This document shows positions 1 to 12,758 of a DNA stretch of 64,000 bases, piece after piece. Numbering within the stretch: the first letter of the stretch is position 1; each line of letters begins with the position of its first letter. The position numbers and the translations under genes were made by a program. The stretch is from Macrotrachela quadricornifera (lineage: Eukaryota; Rotifera; Eurotatoria; Philodinida; Philodinidae): positions 1 through 64,000 of the forward strand of contig JAJEKB010021643.1 in NCBI GenBank assembly GCA_022393335.1, given 5' to 3'. A model generated the notes under the pieces. That model saw nothing but the letters and a program-made list of their open reading frames with translations. It did not search any database and was not told the DNA's origin.

Positions 1-1075
1 ACAAGATTTAGAACATATACGAAATGATATTCGAACATTTAAAAAAATACATAATTTAGAAAAAGTTATTATCTTATGGACAGCAAATACTGAACGTTAT
101 GTTGATGGTAAAAAAAAAAAGAAAAGGTCAAATAAATAAATAAAATATTTTATTTTAATCTATTTAGTTCGTTCGGGTTTAAATGAAACAAGTAAAGAAA
201 TTCTTCAATCAATTGCTGCAAATGAAGATGAAATAAGTCCATCAAATATATTTGCATGTGCAGCTATTTTAGAAAATTGTCCTTATATAAATGGTAGTCC
301 ACAAAATACATTAGTACCAGGTATAATTCAACTTGCCGAAGAACATCATGTTTTTATTGGTGGTGATGATTTTAAAAGTGGACAAACAAAATTAAAATCA
401 GTTCTTGCTGATTTTCTTGTATCAGCTGGTTTAAAACTTCAATCAATTGTTTCATATAATCATTTAGGAAATAATGATGGAAAAAATTTAAGTGCACCAC
501 AACAATTTCGTTCAAAAGAAATAAGTAAATCAAATGTTGTTGATGATATGGTTGGAGCTAATCATTTACTTTATAATAAAAAAATAAATGAACATCCTGA
601 TCATGTTGTTGTTATTAAATATGTACCATTTGTTAAAGGTAAAAAATATTTTTTTATTTTTATCTAATAAATTTATATTTTTCTTTTAGATTCAAAACGA
701 GCTATGGATGAATATATATCATCAATATTTATGAATGGTCTTAATACAATAGCTATTCATAATACATGTGAAGATTCACTTTTAGCATCACCATTAATTA
801 TTGATTTAGTTATATTAACAGAATTAATGACACGTATTACATATAAAACAAATGATAATGAAGAATATCAAACATTTCAACCAGTTTTAGCAATTTTATC
901 ATATCTTCTTAAGGCTCCAATGGTTACACCAGGTACACCAGTTATAAATGCACTTTTTAAACAACATAGATGTATAACAAATATTCTTTCGGCATGTGCT
1001 GGCATTGCTATGGATACTGATATGTTATTAGAACATAAAACAAATTTACCTAAACCAATAAAACTTCAACTTTAA
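1..1075 (+). CDS. INO1: Inositol-3-phosphate synthase, C-terminal part (5' end outside window)
   Basis: Catalyses the NAD-dependent conversion of glucose 6-phosphate to myo-inositol 3-phosphate, the first step of inositol synthesis, in the cytosol. Three exons are visible: 1-107, 168-638 and 690-1075, joined by GT-AG introns of 60 and 51 nt; the joined frame gives about 320 residues, against roughly 510-560 for the whole family, so about the first 40% lies upstream of the window. Family signatures are easy to see: [22 protein letters not shown], a [11 protein letters not shown] block and [16 protein letters not shown], followed by the usual [10 protein letters not shown] region and the PGTPVINAL tail. 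No frame break is visible. The identification is secure; only the 5' half is missing. Confidence 0.95.
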
Positions 1076-1974
1076 ATTTTACAATTATTATTAAGTCAAT
1101 ATTGTCATATGCATATTTATCATTTATCTAGTCATTTCTTATTATTATTCTTATTATTATTCTTTTAACTAATTTAATTGTCGTAAATTTGTTGTGTCTT
1201 TGTCAAAAAAAAAATTATTTTGATAGATAAATTTCTATCAGAAATTTTCTTTTTTTATTTGATTATATGTTTTTGTATAGAAGGAGTTTATCTATACTTG
1301 GGATCGATGGAATTAGAAATTTGTACTGATGTAATTACAAATCTGCTATTCTATATTTGAAATTAGTCATTCAATATGAATGGAAATTTCAAGGATCACA
1401 ACCAGAGAAATTTGCTCTTAGATTAATATTATTTTCAAAGTTACAAATTAATACATTTGACACAATTCGATATTATTATTTGAGTACCTCTCTACAGATG
1501 CATTTTTCATGTGCATTCCTTGGCCTTTTCATTCTGTACTGATCAGTCGTTTTCTCGTTTCTATTTGTAATATCATATGGAACGGAATGGCTATTCTACA
1601 GTTTCATGAAAGTCTCGTAGGATCATTACGAAATGATATACTTTTCGAGAAACTAAAATCAGCAACCCATTCGAAATGTCAACTCGTTCGTCGCAAGCTC
1701 GGAGAGAAGTAAGCGTCCATGCACAATGCCGGCAGACGTTGTACCGGTTGCTCTGCAAAGGAAAAGGTACAATAGTCAAGAGAAACGAGCTGTACAACAC
1801 CAAAGAAAATAAAATCTTTCTGTTCTGATTATGATATTTTTTTGTCCGGATTGTTTGAACAAATGACACATTATGTTTTATTTCTTTCCTGGTAAATTTA
1901 TTAAGCATGAAAAAAGCATAAGATTTTTATAGATAAAAGTTTTTGTAACAAAATAAATTTTTAGATATTCTAAA
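1076..1974. other. Intergenic, no gene recognised
   Basis: AT-rich sequence between the inositol synthase stop and the next gene. Short open frames on both strands around 1510-1910 lack splice context or recognisable motifs. The last 25 bases carry a TTTTTAG acceptor-like motif ending at 1964, ten bases before the next ATG. Confidence 0.6.
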
Positions 1975-2711
1975 ATGTCTGCATATCCTGCTTCTCCAGC
2001 TCGTCAAGCAGCTCATTCAGCATTATATAAAATGCCTTCACCAACAGTACGATCTGATGAAACATGGAAAGATCGTTATCGTCTTCATTGTAAACAACAA
2101 TTTAAACGAGCACGTGATAAAATTGTTAATAAAATGCGACACCTTTCTGTATGTATTATTATTATTATTTTTCTTTTTTAAATTCCTTTATTCATTTAAT
2201 TTAGTTTGATGATAATCAACCAACATTATCTGCTCGTGATATTGTTGAATCTGAATGGGTTAAAATGTTTGGTTCATTACCACCAACAACATCAATGGAT
2301 ATGGATGGAAATTATTTAACAGTTCCTACTGAAGATGCTGAATTTGAAGCTAATTGGGCTATAATGAATGAAATTCGTCGTGAACTTGAATCAGAACAAT
2401 TACAATCAATACCAGATGAACAACCTGAATATATTCCATCAATTGATGAATTTAATCAAACTCAATGTCCAGTTTGTTCAAATGATAGACTTTTTCAATT
2501 TTCATCAAATCATCCTATAACATGTGGACAATGTCAATTTCAATATCATATTAAATCAGGATCATTAAATGAAATTCATGCATATCATCAAAAAACAGTA
2601 CCACATTGTCAAGAAACAAAACTTCATTCAACATTATGGCATAATGGAGATGGAATGATGCCATCATTACTTCTTATTTGTACCAAATGTGACTTTAATT
2701 TTTGTCTTTAA
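1975..2711 (+). CDS. RPAIN: RPA-interacting protein homologue
   Basis: Homologues bind replication protein A and carry it into the nucleus. Two exons, 1975-2148 and 2205-2711, flank a 56-nt intron (GTATGT...TTTAG) and give 226 residues, close to the usual 200-220. The N-terminus has the family's short basic motif (SALYKMPSP... WKDRYRLHCKQQFKRARDKI), the middle is acidic (EFEANWAIMNEIRRELE) and the C-terminus is a zinc-ribbon-like region with CPVC, CGQC and CTKC pairs. The start is the only ATG that keeps the conserved N-terminal motif. An acceptor-like TTTTTAG lies ten bases upstream, so the transcript may have a spliced or trans-spliced 5' end. Assignment is by remembered family pattern and fits throughout. 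Confidence 0.88.
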
Positions 2712-2803
2712 AATAGGTTTTCTTTCTTTTTGTCTTTCATTTCTGGAATCTCATTGCAATGTATTCTACTCATCTATGAACATAATTATGATTACTCTCA
2801 GGA

Positions 2804-2809
2804 AATAAA
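2804..2809 (+). terminator. Polyadenylation signal
   Basis: AATAAA 93 bases after the stop of the RPA-interacting protein gene, followed by an A-rich stretch; the likely 3' end signal. Confidence 0.6.
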
Positions 2810-3286
2810 ATTTGAATAATTTAAAAAAAAAAATAGAATTTTGAGTGATGTATACCGTGGACTTGTAGAAAGTTTCAGCTTGGTCCGCTGTAAACTGATT
2901 GTTTTAGGTAAGAAAGAAAAAAATTCATGTGTTCGAATTTAACACAAGATTATTCGTATACTAATGCATCCAAATATTACAATGTTAATAATTTTGCCTT
3001 TATTTCGGATGCTTATTTTTAGGACTAAAAATTGTTTTTTTTTTCGTCCTTTCGTAGTCTAGACTTTGTAGAAGAAAGCGTTCGAGAATATACAGTTTAT
3101 AACATCATAAATATTATGTTAAAATTACCAATAATTATCTTTTTTTCTTTTATAGTTCGTTTGTTTAACAAACACAAAATTAAATAAAGTGAATAAACAC
3201 ACATAAGCAGAAATAAAATATTAAAAAACAATAGCTAATTGATATAAATACAAGAAAAGAAATCAGACAAATAAATATCTATTATA
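2810..3286. other. Intergenic between convergent genes
   Basis: About 480 AT-rich bases separating two genes that converge. No open frame, repeat or RNA gene recognised. Confidence 0.6.
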
Positions 3287-5760
3287 TTAAAGATTAAGTA
3301 TTCGAGTAATACATGTATCAATACATTGTTGTTTTCGCATAAATTTATTTTCATTACCTTTACAACCTGAATACTGAAATAATGAACATTTTTTCTGTTT
3401 ATAATCATAATGCCACATTGACATAAAACCTAAACATGGTCCACGATCTGGAGCTTGTGCACAAGCTAAAAAAAATTCATTAAATATTTTTTGTTTTTTA
3501 AAATATTCTTTAAAAGAAAGATAAAAATGAAACATACTGATACATTCTAAATGACATTCGTTTAATGTTGGAAAATTATTGTCATTTCCACCCAAACCAC
3601 GATAAATAAATAAATGACATGCATCTTGATCAGGATTATAATACCATCGACTATGATAACGAATACTAGCATCATGATAACCTGCATCTCGTGGTTGATA
3701 ACAGCGGATTGGACGATCTAAGAATAAAAATTTGAAAATAAATTTTTAGTTCTTTTTCTGTAATTTAGTTTACCATGTTCAATTCCATTTACTGGACGAC
3801 AAATAGGTTTTCCTTCATTTCCTACAGTACATGTATCATTACCAAAACATTGATAATTCTATTTAGATAAATAGAAAATTATCAAAATAAAAATCTTTTC
3901 TTTTTTGTTAACTTACTTTACATGGTGGATCACATTGACATATATCATTAATAATTTCAAATCCATAAGGACATTTTTTTGAACATTGACATGAAGAATC
4001 ACATATAGGTTCTGCAGTTGTTATAGGTAAGAAACTTGTAGTTTCATTTGAATATTCATTTTCATCAATAATGATAGTTGATGTATCATTTTGTATGACA
4101 TCTACAGTCATTGTAGTATCATCTATTTTTTCATCAGTTACTACTGTGTCATTCTGTATGGAATCCATACTCATCGTAGTATCATGAATTCTTTGATCGG
4201 TAACTATTGTATCATTTTGTATGACATCGACAGTTATAGTAGTATCTTCTATTTGTTGATCAGTTATTGCCGTGTCATTCTGTATGATACCTATAATCAC
4301 AGTTGTATCAATTATTCTTTGATCAGTAACTATTGTATCATTTTGTATGACATCCATAGATATAGTAGTATCATCTATTTGTTGGTCAGCTATTGCTGTG
4401 TCATTCTTTATGACATCTATAATCATAGTCGTATCAGCAACTTTTTGATCAGTGACTACTGTATCATTTTGTATGACATCGACAGATATAGTAGTATCAT
4501 CTATTTGTTGGTCAATTACTGCTGTATCATTCTGTACGACATTCGTAGTCGCATTATTATCAGCTATTTTTTGATCAGATACTGTTGTGTCATTTTGTAT
4601 GCCATTTGAAACGGTAATAATATCAATACCTTGATCAGTTACTATAGTATTATATTCTGAATCAATTAATGTTTGATTATTTAATTGAATCATTGTTGAG
4701 AGTTCAGTTTGAGAAATAATTGATGTTTCTTCAATAGTTTGATTAATAGAAACTGGAATTATTGATGTTTTAGTTTCATTATCTTGAATAATATTAAAAA
4801 TAAATAAGAAAGATTTGTATTTTAATTTAATAAAACTTACTAGTAATTTCAATAGTTGTCAGAGTATTGATTGTATCAGATATAGATTCATTTTGTTCAT
4901 TCGATGTTACTTGATTCATATCAGGAATATTTGTTGATAATATTTCAGATTCTATTGAATTGATATTAATAATTTCATTGAATGTTGTTGATGGAAATAT
5001 ATTATTAATAGCAGTTAGATTACTAATATTTTCAATTGATTGTTCAATATCAGTTTTATTTTTTTGTATAATTTCTTCATTAATTGAAATAGTAGTTAAT
5101 TCATCTATTGGTTGTATGGCAAATATATCTTGTCGTAATAATGGATGTTTCATTTCTATTATTGTTGTATTTATAGTAGAATCTTCATATGAATTCATTT
5201 GAGAACTAGTTACTATTGATTGTTGTGTATCAATAGTTGAATTTAAAAAAAATATATCATTAGAATTATTTATTAATACTGTTGATTGATTATCAATTGT
5301 AATAGGACTAGTTAATTGTTGATTATTAATATCATCAATAGGAATTTCTATTTCATCATTATCTTCATTTTTTACCCATCGTTTTCGTCGTTTATTTGAT
5401 GATAGTAGAGGTCGTCGTCGAAATAGTATAGGTTCTGATGTTGTTAATTCATTATTAACAATAGATATAGAATGTTGACGATCAAAAGGTCGTTTTAATG
5501 ATGAATGAAAAATTGAATGAGGACTAGTAGTATTACTCCACTAATAAAAGAAAAACAAAAGCAATCGTTTTCATATATCAGTTGAATTTTTTACAAGTCT
5601 CGATAATATTATTTAAGGAAATAAAAAAATTTTCTATAATCTCAAAGATAGAATAAAATTTTTTTAAGAAATGAAATCATCATATTCTATTATCAATACA
5701 TACGTGTATTATCAATACTAAAAACAATAGTGATATTAAATAAGAATAAGAAATAGCCAT
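3287..5760 (-). CDS. Secreted Kunitz protein with sequon-repeat stalk
   Basis: Predicted secreted protease-inhibitor-like protein of 688 residues. Six exons on the - strand: 5704-5760, 4841-5540, 3917-4782, 3774-3858, 3538-3717, 3287-3465, all with GT-AG introns and a total of 2067 nt. Residues 1-19 form a signal peptide encoded alone by exon 1. A long Thr/Ser/Asn/Ile-rich segment follows with one basic patch (NKRRKRW), then nine phased 21-residue repeats with a QNDT or KNDT glycosylation sequon each (about residues 310-490). A cysteine-rich antistasin-like module (CSKKCPYGFEIINDICQC) comes next, then two Kunitz domains. Kunitz 2 has all six cysteines with Leu at the predicted P1 site (GPCLGF). 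Kunitz 1 has only four: the positions of Cys2 and Cys4 are not Cys. Expected role is inhibition of chymotrypsin- or elastase-like proteases; this is inferred from the family. Confidence 0.88.
4083..4609 (-). repeat. 63-bp coding tandem repeat (21 residues), alternating types
   Basis: The block G-T-R-T-C-A-T-T starts at 4083, 4146, 4209, 4272, 4335, 4398, 4461, 4524 and 4587, exactly 63 bases apart each time. On the - strand each unit encodes roughly I-Q-N-D-T-x-V-x-D-Q-x-I-x-D-T-T-x-x-x-D-V. Most units alternate between a DQQI type and a DQK/DQR type, so the effective period is 126 bp over much of the array. The antisense strand stays open for 172 codons only because the period is a multiple of three. 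Confidence 0.95.
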
Positions 5761-7258
5761 CGTTTTGTTTTACTGTTATGTTGATTGTCAAATGAACACA
5801 AAGTTATTGACTACACAAAATGATTTATTAGAGATCATAGAAAAATATCCTTCGTTTCTTTCTGTTTTCTTCTTTTTTTTTTTATCTGTTCTACTCTAAT
5901 AACGTAATACTTATCATTATTATCATACTTTTCTGATGGACAGTTAGTCCTGTTATGTTGCTTTTTCTCTACTGTTCGATGTAATTTGTTGATAATCGGC
6001 CTGTGGTCAAGCAGAGATCTTTTCTTCTTCTCAGTTTACATTATCATTACAGTAACGATTTTTTTTTTCTTTGAACCATCACCCATCAATGTTGTTTTAT
6101 TTTCTTTTTCCTATACCCATCGATGGATAGATAGCGTGAAGCCTTACTAACATAGTGATAGATATGTATACATATATATATATATAAAGTAAACTGACCC
6201 TTACAAAAGCACAAACACATTTCATAATCATTTCAGTATAAAACACTAAAATGATGGAAAAGAATAAGAATAGTTTAGATGTATTCTGTCTTAACTTTTG
6301 TCTTATTAGTATAAACATATATCAACACTTTGTATATGCAATTAACTAATTGTGCATGTCATCATTATTATTGAGTAATGAATGATGTTAAATATATATT
6401 TAATTTGTTATTAACTTTTTTTTTCTTGCTTTTTATTATCTAAGAAAAAAAAAATAAAATGAAAGTTATTTGTCAAGGTCATTAAATAATTGCACTTTGT
6501 TATTATTGTTTTTTTTTACAATAAACAAACAACAAAAGATCAATTACATCATGACATTCTGCAGGCATGCATATATATATATATCTAATATGCACTGATA
6601 ACTATCCCTTCTTTATTGTGTAATACTTTACATGCTTGATGAACAACAACAAAAATAGACGGAGAGAATTAACATACATTGCTATTTGACTGGTTAATTT
6701 CTTTTTTTTCCAGATGATTAAATTCATTAGAAATAAAAAAATGTTTAATAAATTTTCTGATATTTAAGATAAAATAGAATGATGATATTGATTGATGTGA
6801 TAACTATTCATTTTGTGATTCATAAAAGAGATTTATTCTTTAATATACATATACCTGACAAAATAACACCTACAATTTTGTTAAATATGATTTTGATGAA
6901 ACATTTAATGTATTTTAATAGTATTTAGAACTTTTAAATAGAAATGAAAAGCAAGGTGAGATAGAAATATATATTAATAGTACGAAATACATAAAAGTAA
7001 AATTATCGATGAAGGTAAATGTATAGTATATGGAAGATCGATGAACTCACATATGTCTATCGTTCATTTTCGTTTGTTCTTCTCTTACTTTACCATTTTT
7101 TTTTTCTTCTTTTCTCTCTTCATTTTCAGTTGATATATACAGAGTAGTAGTTCATATAGTGTGAACAGAGAATAAAATTAACCGATTTCAATCACTATTT
7201 ATTTTTATCGAACAATGAAGAAAGTGAAAATGAACATTATGTTTTATTTTATTTCTAG
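5761..7258. other. Divergent intergenic/promoter region
   Basis: About 1.5 kb between two divergently transcribed secreted-protein genes, so it must hold both promoters. A (TA)n tract lies at 6171-6186 and a shorter one near 6570. Several homopolymer A/T runs occur. No conserved element or gene is recognised; the last bases, TTTATTTCTAG at 7248-7258, look like a splice acceptor placed directly against the next ATG. Confidence 0.5.
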
Positions 7259-10200
7259 ATGAAATATCTTCTATATTTATTATTATTATTAATCATTCAA
7301 ATTTTTAAACGTATGTTTATTAGAATTAAAAAATATACCTTCTTTTTTTTTTTGGTATAATAGAAATACAAGGTCAATGTTCTGGTGAAATATGGACTAT
7401 TCAAAATACAAGTATTGGTATATTTACAATTTCTTGGAGATATAATATTGTTTCGAATACTGTTCAATTTATTATTCAAGGTAAATTAATTATATTAATT
7501 TATTGAAATTATTTATTTAATATAAGGTGAAGCAAATTCTAATATTAATCTTACATCTACTTATATTGCAATTGGATGGTCTGATAAAACATCAATAAAG
7601 GTTTGAATTTTTTTTTTTTGGAAAGTTTATTGTTTGTATATTATTAGAATAATATGGATGTTGCAATACTCTTTCCTGGAATTGAAATAGTTCAAGATAG
7701 GTAAAAAGAAAATATGAATTTTCGTTTTTTAATCTATTATTATTATTATAGATATTCTCGAGAAGATGATAGATTATTGATTGATAATCAACAAGATTTA
7801 TGTTTTATTCAAACAAATCTTACTAAACAAAATGTTTATATAACATTCGAACGATTGAGTACAACAGGAGATATTAATGATATTAGTTTTATATCTAATT
7901 TATATTTAACATTCTCAATGGGTTTATATACAGTAGTTAATGGTACAAATAATTATAATTTAGAAAATAATTTCTTTCATAAATCACTTGAAAAAAATCT
8001 CAATTTAATTAATTGTATTTCAAGTATGTAAATATTTAATATATTTATGTAAGAAAATTAAATAAATTTTTTTTTAAAATTTAGTTGGTTGTTTAACAAT
8101 AAATTGTACAAGAGAATTATGTCCATGTTTACAAGATATAACAACTAATACTGGACAATGTACTTGTTTTCCATCTTCATCATGTATTTCTCAATCAACA
8201 AATTCTCCTTTAATAGTTAATAATGCACCAATATCTGCAATTATAAATGGTTTAATTAGAATTTTTTTTTTATTAAAATTTAACTTTTTTTTTTTAGGAT
8301 CTTGTCAAAATCAAACAAATCCATGTTCATCAAATGGAATTTGTCTTCAAACATCATTAAATCAATTTATTTGTCAATGTAAACCTGATTATACAGGTGT
8401 ATTTTGTCAAATACCTTTATATACATCTGATATAAATATATTAAATACATGTCAATGTGTAAATGGTGGTGTTTGTTTAACAAATGGAACTTGTTTATGT
8501 TCAGATAAATATCGAGGAAAATTTTGTCAATTAAGTATGTTAATAAATAAATAAAAAAAAAAGAATAATTTCATTTAAATATAGATAAATCTATATTTTA
8601 GTTAATCCATGTTATAATTATTGTTATAATAATGGTACATGTACAGTTGTATGTACAGATACATCATGTGATACACCTTATTGTACATGTTTAAATGATT
8701 ATAGTGATAATCAATGTAATACAATTATGAATAATACATGTCAAACAAATCCTTGTGTTAATGGAAATTGTATTAAAATAATAAATGGAAGTTTTCAATG
8801 TGAATGTAATCATGGTTATTTTGGTAGTCAATGTGATAGATGTAAAAAAATTCAAAAGAATAAAATGAATAAAAATATACATTTATTTATATTTTATAGT
8901 TGATAGTTGTTTATCGAATCCATGTAATCAAGGTACTTGTATAACATCATCAAATTGTAATGGACAAATTTGTGGTTATGCATGTATTTGTCCAAATGAA
9001 ACAACAGGTTAATATTTAAAATAATTTATAACATATAAAATAATTGTATTTAAATAGGTATAAATTGTGAAATTGGTATAGATCCATGTTGGAATACTCC
9101 ATGTAAAAATGGTGGTAAATGTTCAATATCATCAAATACATATACATGTCAATGTATACCACCATATGGTGGTACTAATTGTGATTTAATTATAAATATA
9201 TGTACACCAAATCCTTGTTTAAATAATGGTAATTGTATTCGAAATTCCAATATAACTGATGGAATATATAGATGCGAATGTCCAATTGGTTATATTGGAG
9301 AACGATGTGAATATTGTAAGTAATATTATTTAGATAGAAAAAAAAAAATTTTTTTTGTTTAAATATTTAGTAAATGGTTGTACATCATCACCATGTAAAA
9401 ATGGTGGACAATGTAGTTCATCTACAATAAATTGTTCATCAACAGCATGTCCAATTAGTTGTACATGTTTAAGTGGTACAACTGGTTTATATTGCGAACA
9501 AGAAGATATTTCTTGTTCGAATATTATCTGTTTAAATGGTGGAAATTGTTTAATGAATAAAGAAACCAATATTTCATATTGTCAATGTCCATCAAATACA
9601 ACTGGTAGTCGGTAAATTTAGAATTTTAAATAATAATTATTTTTTTTATTTTGAAATAAATTTTTTAATCGAAGTTGTGAAACAATTCAAACAATATGTA
9701 CAAATACAGCTTGTTTAAATAATGGAATTTGTTATATTGATGCATCATCGAATAATAATAGAGCATATTGTTTATGTTCTCAAGATTATACTGGACAATA
9801 TTGTGAAAAATCTTTATTATCTATTAATTCTTGTTCAGAAAAACCTTGTGGATATAATGGCACTTGTATTCAAATGTCTAATTCATCTTATTATTGTATT
9901 TGTTCAAATGGTTTAATTGGACAATCATGCAATTCTAGTAAATTTTGTTTTTCTTTGTTTTTTTAATATCACAATAGTATTGAAAACTAGAAAATATTAA
10001 AAATTTCTTCGTTATATTTCTTTAGATACATTAACATCATGTACAAATTCTCCATGCCATTATTTATCAACATGTCAACAAATTGAAAATAAAAATTCTT
10101 CAAATTATAAATGTATTTGTCCAGATTATTTAACAGGTGATCGATGTCAATATACAAATATTTGTCAAAAACAACCATGTGTAAATCAAGGTAGTTGTGT

Positions 10201-12754
10201 ATCACTTGGTCCACAAAATAATTTTTTCTGTATATGTCCACCGGGTTTTGGACATTATGATTGTTCAATATGTAAGAATATTAATTTTATTTTCTATGTA
10301 AATATATTATTTATATTTAAATAGATTTGGGTTTATCATGTAATTCAAATGTATGTTTAAATGGAGGTATATGTGATCATAATAGTACGAATATTCGATG
10401 TATATGTCCGACTGATTATGCTGGACCACGTTGTGAATGGAGTAAGATAGATGAAGTTTTTTTTTGAATGAATAAATTGAAATTATTTTTATAGATTCTG
10501 TTTGTTCAATAAATACATGTCAAAATGGTGGTACATGTCGACAGATAGCACCAACTATGGCTGAATGTTTATGTCAAACAGGATTTACTGGTCCAACTTG
10601 TAATTTACGTAAGTTTTATTTTTTAACAAAAACCTAAAAAATGAAATCAATTTTTTTAGAAGATTCTTGTGCAACATTACCATGTAAAAATGGTGGTGGA
10701 TGTACAACATTACTTGCTGATACAGGTACAAATTGGTCAGCTTATCGTTGTGTTTGTCCACCGGGTATTTATGGACAAAATTGTGATACAGGTAAATGAA
10801 AAATTATTATAGAAATATTTTTTTTAAATAAATATTTTATTTTATTTTTAGTAATTAGTTCATGTTCAAATATGGTTTGTCCAGCATATAAAATTTGTAG
10901 TGAACAATCAACAGGTCCTGTATGTACATGTGCAGGAAATAAAGTTGGCACATTTTGTCAATATGGTAAATTCAAAAAGAAAAATTAATTTATAAGAATT
11001 TTCGTATTTTTTTCTTATCTAGATAATCCATGTAATTTATTATCATCGAAGTGTCAAAATGATGGTACATGTATATCATCAAATACTGATCCACCAAAAA
11101 GTTCATGTCTTTGTCGTGAAGGTTTTACTGGTACATATTGTGAATTATTAAAAGAAAATAATCCATGTACTAGTAATCCATGTCAAACACGTGGTTATTG
11201 TGCATTATCATTAACAAATAAAACTTATACATGTATTTGTCGAGAAAATTTTATTGGTGAACAATGTGAAAGAAATAATCCATGTTTATCATCACCATGT
11301 TTAAATCAAGGTATATGTCAAACAAATTGGAATCGAACAGATACATGGTTTAATTGTCGTTGTATTGGAATTTATACAGGAAATAGATGTGAAACATCAA
11401 TGATTATACCTTGTGGAGGTTTATGTATGAATGGGTAAAGAAATTTTTCTTTTGCATTTATTAATTAAAGATTTTATTTTATTATAGAAGTCCATGTGAT
11501 AATGGAGTATGTATTTGTCCAGCACAATATACAGGAACTTTTTGTGGATTTAGTAATTAAATTTTTTTTATTTTTTGAAAATTGAAATTTTTGTATTAAT
11601 TAGATAATCCATGTTATAATCCAGTATGTAAAAATAATGGTATTTGTTCAGTTATTTCAAATACAACAAGTGTTTCATTTACATGTACTTGTCCAAAGTC
11701 ATATACAGGACAATACTGTGAAATTTCTTTGAATACATCAATAGATGGTAGTTGTTTAACAGAATGTATGAATGGTGGTTCATGTACAAATGGAGTATGT
11801 ATGTGTACATCACAATATATTGGACCATCATGTCAATATGGTAAATTTAAATAATAAGAGTTATTAAATAAAATTTTGTTTATTGTCTGATAGAAAATCC
11901 ATGTTTGAATGAAAATCCATGTTTGAATAGTGGTACATGTTTTGGTCGATATAATACAAATGGAAGTTTATCTACACAATGTTTTTGTCTTCAAGGATTT
12001 ACGGGAAAGTATTGTGAAGGTATAAAAAAAAAGATCTTATCTTTTTGCAAGGATATGATTTTAATTGAATATTTTTTTCTTTTAATAGCAACACTTTGTT
12101 CACCTGCATCGTGTAATGGTGGTGTTTGTACAGCTACACAAAATAGTATTGTTTGTGTATGTCCAACAGGCAAATTTGGTGATCGTTGTCAAGTAAGATA
12201 TTCTTATATGTTTTTTGTTTAATATAATGATTTATTTTGTTATAGTATGCAGATGCATGTGCAACTAATCCATGTTTATCAACTGAACGATGTGAACAAA
12301 TAGGAAATCAATATCAATGTAAGTCTTGTATTTAATATTTTAATACAATAAAATATTTATTTTAAATATCTAAAAAGGTATTTCATGTTATGATAAAAGT
12401 TCTTATTGTTCAATTTATCAATTACGTAATGAATATTGTGATAATCGTTATACAATACTTGTTGATAATAATTTTCTTTCTGTACCTCAAGCATGTCAAC
12501 GTTCATGTGGTCAATGTATACCTGTTCAACGTTTAAAAGATATATCATTATTATTTAATAATTTAACATTAATTGAAGAATATAATACAAATTCAAGTAC
12601 AACAATAAGAACAAATTTACAACATGAAAAATGTATTGATAGACGAGATGATTGTTTAATGCAAAAAGCTTATGGATTTTGTCAAATTCTTAATGAAAAA
12701 TATCCAGATGATTGTGTGAAAACATGTCATCCCGATTGTACTATTCTTTCCTAA
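7259..12754 (+). CDS. Secreted DOMON / multi-EGF / ShKT protein
   Basis: Large extracellular protein of 1398 residues, assembled here from 24 exons (7259-7310, 7364-7480, 7527-7600, 7648-7700, 7752-8023, 8085-8249, 8298-8534, 8602-8841, 8900-9007, 9058-9315, 9371-9611, 9675-9937, 10026-10271, 10325-10441, 10495-10608, 10660-10791, 10852-10965, 11023-11434, 11488-11552, 11604-11840, 11894-12019, 12089-12192, 12246-12318, 12378-12754). All 23 introns are GT-AG and short; exons total 4197 nt. Residues 1 to about 20 are a signal peptide. About residues 25-180 match a DOMON domain (FTISWRY, TYIAIGWSD, DVAILFPG, ERLSTTGD). About 25 EGF-like modules follow (recurring CxNGGxC and CxCPxGxxGxxC). The last 125 residues hold two ShKT-type six-cysteine modules (CQRSCGQC and CVKTCHPDC ends). 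No transmembrane segment is seen, so it is probably secreted or matrix. DOMON domains bind haem or sugar; the ligand here is unknown. Confidence 0.92.
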
Positions 12755-12758
12755 TAAA
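12753..12758 (+). terminator. Polyadenylation signal overlapping the stop codon
   Basis: AATAAA formed by the last two bases of the TAA stop plus the next four. It is the nearest canonical signal for the DOMON-EGF gene; a weaker A/T-rich alternative further on cannot be excluded. Confidence 0.4.

Noticed and set aside
4091..4609. 172-codon open frame on the + strand inside the Kunitz gene
   Set aside because: It is antisense to the 63-bp coding repeat; the period is a multiple of three, so an open antisense frame repeats automatically.
9330..10268. Open frames of 64-93 codons on both strands within the EGF region
   Set aside because: They overlap exons of the DOMON-EGF gene in other frames or run into introns; the spliced model explains the region.
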